From assembly GCF_019649055.1 (NCBI RefSeq), contig NW_026570317.1, forward strand, positions 62,001 to 126,000: 64,000 nucleotides of DNA, in the 5' to 3' direction. The notes under the pieces are model-generated. The model had not been told where the DNA came from. It did no database searches and saw nothing but the letters and a program-made list of their open reading frames with translations. Position 1 is the first letter of the stretch; each line of letters begins with the position of its first letter. This stretch comes from Paramacrobiotus metropolitanus. Taxonomy: Eukaryota; Tardigrada; Eutardigrada; Parachela; Macrobiotidae. Position numbers and translations under genes: made by a program. Below are positions 59,412 through 64,000 of the stretch, piece by piece.

Positions 59412-61610
59412 TGTCACGAAATCAGTAGCATAACGGTCAGCTAGATACGGAATGACAACGATCCGTAATAAATACGCTAGGACATAACAACAGCGATCTT
59501 TTAGAACAACAGTTGCTACGCAATAATTAGAACAGTGACAATCGTGCGCACCTTTACTACGTTGTGTACACAAAAGTACATTATTATTACGCAAAACTCA
59601 TGAAACCTTTAACTTGAACTTATTATTATTCTAGTGCCTTATTATTATTCTAGTGCAATAAAAGTCATGACGATTAGCAAACGCTGTTACGGACAATGGA
59701 AATCTGAACACACGACCTAACCTGTTAAAGTTACTGATAAGCGATAAATATGCCACAGACTGTATTTTTCTGAATGGCCGAAAAACAGTCCCAGTAAATG
59801 CATTGATAATCCTCTGGATTATCTAATTTAATCTTTTGCCACTTCAGTCCATCGAAGACGTAATGCAAAAAATCAACAAAATTTTCGCGGCAACTGGGGT
59901 TCGGGTACGTACAGTAAGTCATCTTTTAATCTGGTGAATGTTCGAAATCTGCCTCCGAACGGGTGACATTTCCCTGTCGACACCACCGCCACGGTGTCGC
60001 TGTTGTTGGAAACCTCGTTATTTCCGACCGGTGTCGGAGTTTCGACCAACCATTTGTGGATGTTCTTCAAATGCACTAGGCATTTTTGCGCAATATCCCC
60101 GTTGTACTGCATCTTTACCGCGTTCCTGTGAGTGATCGGACACGCCTCCCCCATCACGAGCATGATATTTCTACCGGCATACCGGAAGCTAATGGGTGGG
60201 GCGTCTTTTCTGCCGGATCATATTCATCTTATTTAAAGTTTAGCGCACGCTGTTGGTCGCAGTGGATCAAACTGACCTTCATCACCGGAGAGGCTCCGGC
60301 TGTTACTGAAAAGCGTACGTAGTTGTCTTTCAGTGTCTCCATGGATCTTTGCAAAAAATGCGTGAGGATGCCAGACTGACTACCTGGCGTGATGACGTGA
60401 TCACGGTGGTGACTACCAGGCGCCACATTCAAATGATTCAGTTAGTGACCCTCTACGCTTTAGAAGCCCACCCCGAAATAAAGACCCCACTGAAATGACG
60501 TTTTCACAGTACTCCCTTATTTGAAAAAATCTTTCCCCGAAATAAAGACGCCATCCAAGACCTTAACGAAAAAACAATAAGGCTCGGACACTCATCAAAA
60601 CAATACGGTGCTTGTATGTTGCGCTGGGACCCACTGACAACAAAATACAGTAGTCTCTTGTACATATACCCACCGGCGGCAGCTAAGTGTCCGGCTTCAG
60701 GTGGTGACACACTCAGTCATTTACGCGCTCCGTAATAAACACAGAGTGGGGACGGAAGCACTCTCTACGCCATACTTATTCGTACACAATGCTCTGTGGT
60801 CTAATTTATGCCGGCGCCTGTAGCAAATCCTTCCGCGATAGCAGTAAGATTGGATAGCGATTGTGAAATCCGTATCGACTTATTAATTCGGAAGTGTTCG
60901 CAGTGAATGTCTAAAAAATCTTCGAACTTCGGTATTGCGGATGAAAGCTTCGCCTAAAAATTTGTTGCACGGGCCGGATTTGACCGCAATCAGGTTTGTT
61001 TAGACAGTGGACTTCCGGATTTATAATCGGGTATGCAGTCAATAACGCTTAAAGGTCGCTACGTATTTTCAACACTTCGATTTGAATCATATTTGGCCAC
61101 TTCTGCGGATAAGTTCTCTTGACCGGTCACCATCCATCTGGCGAGATACATAAATAAGCTGCCGATCATGTTGCTGTCCTGCGTCTGCTCGCGAGTTTCT
61201 TACTTTTCAATGTACTTTTCAGCTAAACCTTAAACCGTGAAGACTCCGCATAGTTTATAAGTTGAATTAGCGTTTAATGCAGCAAAAACAATCGTTTGCG
61301 AATATTTTGTTGTTTTTGGAAATTCGTATACAGATTCGTATACAGCTGCCCGATTTGCAAAAGGAATTTTGGCAAAGAAAATGTACGAATATGAAAAATC
61401 ATACAGACAAAAGATAAATTGCGTGGTAAAACGCTATGAGCCGGTAAGAAACACGAGCGCTTCTATCCAGATGAGGAAACTGTCAATCCTTTGTGAAACT
61501 GAATTACAAGAAGAACTGAAGTATTACTGATCTTCAAATTGATGGGAAAAATCTATTAGATCCATTTGCTAGCGATGTTGACTCGCACAACTTCTTGAAA
61601 CAAGGAAGAA
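59412..61610. other. Interval right of the Polinton, possible decayed coding stretch
   Basis: Minus-strand segments at 59,731-59,922, 59,873-60,163 and 60,229-60,432 read as protein-like pieces in different frames (KLDNPEDYQCIYWDCF; CLVHLKNIHKWLVETP; ILTHFLQRSMETLKDNYV), perhaps exons or a broken gene of unknown family. The rest shows no gene. Confidence 0.3.
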
Positions 61611-62465
61611 ATGCATGGAAAATTAAGACCGTTGCTCCCCGGGCCGAAACATGGTGGCTGCACCGGACAGCAGATCGCCGAACGTGCGGGTGTTGATATC
61701 CATACAGTGGAAAATTATCTTCAAAAAAAGCCCGTTTGTCGACGAGGACCGAAGCTGACTGAAGAGCAGAAAAAGGAGATAGTAAGGCTCGTACGCCAAC
61801 GAGTCTGTGGATCACAAATTGCGAAACAGTTAAACATTGGCAAGACGGTTGTGAATCAATTTCGGCGAATGATGGGCCTTACGGAAGAGAAAAGGCAGAA
61901 GATCCTCCAACTATTCTATCGCGGCCTCTCTGAAACTGACATTATGCGCGAAATGAACGTAGAAAGGGATGCACTCAAGGCTGCACTTCAAAGCTTCGGC
62001 CAAAGTTTTGCCTTGCGGGGCAAAACCAGAGCGGTTGTCAGTCCGGAGCGCGAGCTAGAAATACTGAAGTGCTTCGATGAAGGCCACAGTAGGAACCATA
62101 TCATGGAGAAGTTCGGTCTGCCAGAGCGGTCCCTTAGAATTTTGATACATCAGAATGGGAAGACATTCGCGAAACGTTCCCAACAAAAATTCCAGCAGGT
62201 CCGAACTGATGTTCTGAAGCTCCGTGCCGTAGGACTGTCAGTGAGTGCCATAGCAGAACAGGTTCAAGTGAGCAGAGGAACAGTCAAGAACACGCTGAAA
62301 CAGGCCTGCCCAAAGTCGATCATACCGGAAGAACGACCGTTCAGCACCGTCGTGACTGCCCAGCAGTCTGGGATGGAGCTGCACAGTGGCGGAAGAGGGC
62401 AGGTCGTTCAGACAACGGGTGTAGCCGGCAGGAAGGTGGACGGGTGGATGGTGGATCTTCAATGA
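61611..62465 (+). CDS. Multi-HTH repeat protein, 284 aa
   Basis: ATG at 61,611 with a TGA upstream in frame. Successive HTH-like units: GQQIAERAGVDIHTVENYL, then LTEEQKKEI..GSQIAKQLNIGKTVV, KILQLFYRGLSETDIM, ILKCFDEGHSRNHIMEKFG, and LKLRAVGLSVSAIAEQVQVS. It is a relative of the left-edge gene (shared LTEEQK, CFDEG, IMEKF and KS.IPE) with one A+B pair instead of two. The last ~15 codons (GRKVDGWMVDLQ) are read from the minisatellite word that starts at 62,430, so the C-terminus was made by repeat invasion. No catalytic domain. Function unknown. Confidence 0.65.
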   Translation: MHGKLRPLLPGPKHGGCTGQQIAERAGVDIHTVENYLQKKPVCRRGPKLTEEQKKEIVRLVRQRVCGSQIAKQLNIGKTVVNQFRRMMGLTEEKRQKILQLFYRGLSETDIMREMNVERDALKAALQSFGQSFALRGKTRAVVSPERELEILKCFDEGHSRNHIMEKFGLPERSLRILIHQNGKTFAKRSQQKFQQVRTDVLKLRAVGLSVSAIAEQVQVSRGTVKNTLKQACPKSIIPEERPFSTVVTAQQSGMELHSGGRGQVVQTTGVAGRKVDGWMVDLQ

Positions 62466-62580
62466 AGGTCATCCACCTTCTGCAAAGGTCATCCACCTTT
62501 CTCATCCACCTTTCTGCAAAGGTCATCCACCTTTCTCGTCCACCTTTTTGTAAAGGTTATCCACCTTTCTGCCGAAGGTA
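62430..62580. repeat. Minisatellite block 1, AAGGTCATCCACCTTTCTGC
   Basis: Begins with AAGGTGGACGGGTGGATGGT, then 5-6 units of a ~20-bp repeat. The unit contains AAAGGT and ACCTTT, so adjacent units can pair. Confidence 0.9.
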
Positions 62581-63175
62581 ACCCTCCTTTTATCGAACAT
62601 GTTAACTTTCTGCTTTCTGATAATCTGTATAAAGGTTACTTATCACAATCGATTTTCCAGTCATTTCTATTCTTTCTGTTAAAAACTTGTAACTATCGTA
62701 CCAATTTGATTTAATCTTTCTATCGATCGTATACACCTTTTCTGCCAAGCGGTTTATGGTATCCGCGGATGACTAATCCAACGTCGGCGTCATGTTGTGC
62801 TTTTGGAGTCATTCATATGGTCTATGGATACCAATTCCTGCCATAATATGCTGGGAGCGACCGTAGCCATACTGTAGGCTCTGTCTTGTAGTAGAATTAT
62901 ATTCTGTAAATTAGTGCTGTTGCACCTATCCAGAATATACCCCTAATTGTGCACTAGTAGAACGGAGCGCAGCTTCACGAGTTCAAGGCGAAAATATAGC
63001 AACGTCTTCGTTTTGGTTGCCGTGGTCGCGCTACTATTGCAGTTTGTCAGTAATAGTTTTGCAACTTTTGTACACTAGGATTAATTTTACTAGTATCAAG
63101 AACAGTGCAGTTCTGGAGTACGGACAGCAAGGCAAACTCATGTGCGGAAGTTGTACAACTTAAATCGAGCGTTGT
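62581..63175. other. Spacer between minisatellite blocks, no gene
   Basis: No ORF, RNA gene or clear repeat seen. Confidence 0.45.
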
Positions 63176-63179
63176 TATG

Positions 63180-63340
63180 GTAGTCCACCTATCTTTAAAG
63201 TTCATCCACCTTTCTCCAAAGGTCATCCACCTTTCTGCAAAGGTCATCCACCTTTCTGTAAAGGTCATCCACCTTTATGTAAAGGTCATCAACCTTTCTG
63301 AAAGGTCATCCACCTTTCTGTGAAGGTAAACCTTTCTGTC
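63180..63340. repeat. Minisatellite block 2
   Basis: About eight units of the same ~20-bp repeat (AAAGGTCATCCACCTTTCTG), with variants TTCATCC and GTCATCA. Confidence 0.9.
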
Positions 63341-63675
63341 ATAAGTTATTTTTGTTCGATACAGCTGCATTTACTTTATACTTCGACCAGCAACCACTAA
63401 ATGCGCAGAAATGTGAGTGTTGCTGTCATCTAACGCTGTTGCGAGTCGATCACTTATTGATAAAATCTTTAAAAAGATACTGATTATTTTGAAAATTATT
63501 AGCTTCTTCACTGAATCAGACAGATTCGTTAAAATGTCGCCGAATTTTTTTATAAAAAATTGTTGAAGAAAAAGTGTTGGATACGGTTTAAGTAACGAAG
63601 CACAGCGAGATTACGTTACAGAGGTAACCGAAGGAATAGCAGGCAAAAAAAAACGAATTTGGCAGTCATCAGTTG
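63341..63675. other. Spacer, no gene
   Basis: AT-rich; nothing supported. Confidence 0.4.
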
Positions 63676-63785
63676 TAGCCGGCAGGAAGGTGGACGGTGG
63701 ATCTTCAATGAAGGTCATCCACCTTTCTGCAAAGGTCATCCACCTTTCTCACCCACCTTTCGGGAAAGGTCATCCACATTTTCGC
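63676..63785. repeat. Minisatellite block 3
   Basis: Opens with TAGCCGGCAGGAAGGTGGAC, the same word as at the 3' end of the HTH gene (about 62,420), followed by TGGATCTTCAATGA and about four ~20-bp units. Confidence 0.9.
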
Positions 63786-64000
63786 AGTTGCTGTTCACTG
63801 TTACATTCAACAATTAATCATAATCAAAACATAATCGACAACAGATTAATTACATAAAATAACTAAGCTAAAGTTCTTAAAAACCCAAGAAAGCCAGTTT
63901 GGCGAATGTTTGGCGAATGGCTACAGCTGCATTGGTCGTTTTCAACATCCCATGTTATGCCAAAAATCATCCACCTTCCTTCAAATCTCATCCAAGTTTT

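Overview
The window is animal (invertebrate) nuclear DNA made mostly of mobile elements. The evidence is GT-AG introns of about 70-115 bp, TATA-box promoters, BIR/RING inhibitor-of-apoptosis genes, a Ty3-type LTR retrotransposon and a Polinton/Maverick. I cannot name the species. A nematode or another small invertebrate would fit, but nothing here decides it.

Layout. 1-8.4 kb: a repeat-type helix-turn-helix (HTH) gene, two unrecognised spliced genes (one with a Tudor-like N-terminus), a 32-bp-arm hairpin and a 644-bp foldback element flanked by TTA. 8,682-32,692 (minus strand): a 24,011-bp LTR retrotransposon. It has 366-bp LTRs that I read as identical, the 4-bp target duplication CAGA, an initiator-tRNA-Met-type primer site and five long intact ORFs: a coiled-coil protein, Gag, a 2,900-residue Pol, and two large proteins downstream of Pol that do not look like envelope. 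Gag and Pol are joined by a textbook -1 frameshift signal (GGGAAAC followed by a predicted pseudoknot). The element sits inside an older repeat with GACATTTCGCCGC ends. 33-36 kb: no genes, one degenerate tRNA-like sequence and a small palindrome.

36,267-59,405: a 23,139-bp Polinton with identical 149-bp terminal inverted repeats (TIRs) and the 6-bp target duplication AAGACT. It carries protein-primed DNA polymerase (shredded), retroviral-type integrase with a chromodomain, packaging ATPase, adenain-like protease, major capsid, penton-like and small virion-like proteins. Its cargo is unusual: a TATA-binding-protein homologue of core size, a BIR-BIR-RING protein, an ADP-ribosylglycohydrolase-like domain fused to a BIR domain, a spliced gene built from duplicated exon pairs, and two related spliced proline-rich genes, one lying inside a ~1-kb-arm inverted duplication. 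The virion, integrase and ATPase genes run in one direction with repeated ATGA stop/start overlaps. Several of the other genes have strong TATA boxes.

59.4-64 kb: a possible decayed coding stretch, a second HTH gene related to the one at the left edge, and three blocks of a ~20-bp minisatellite.

Together the window shows a young-looking giant retrotransposon and a virus-like transposon with its own transcription-factor homologue and anti-death-type genes. The Polinton has many broken genes but perfect ends.
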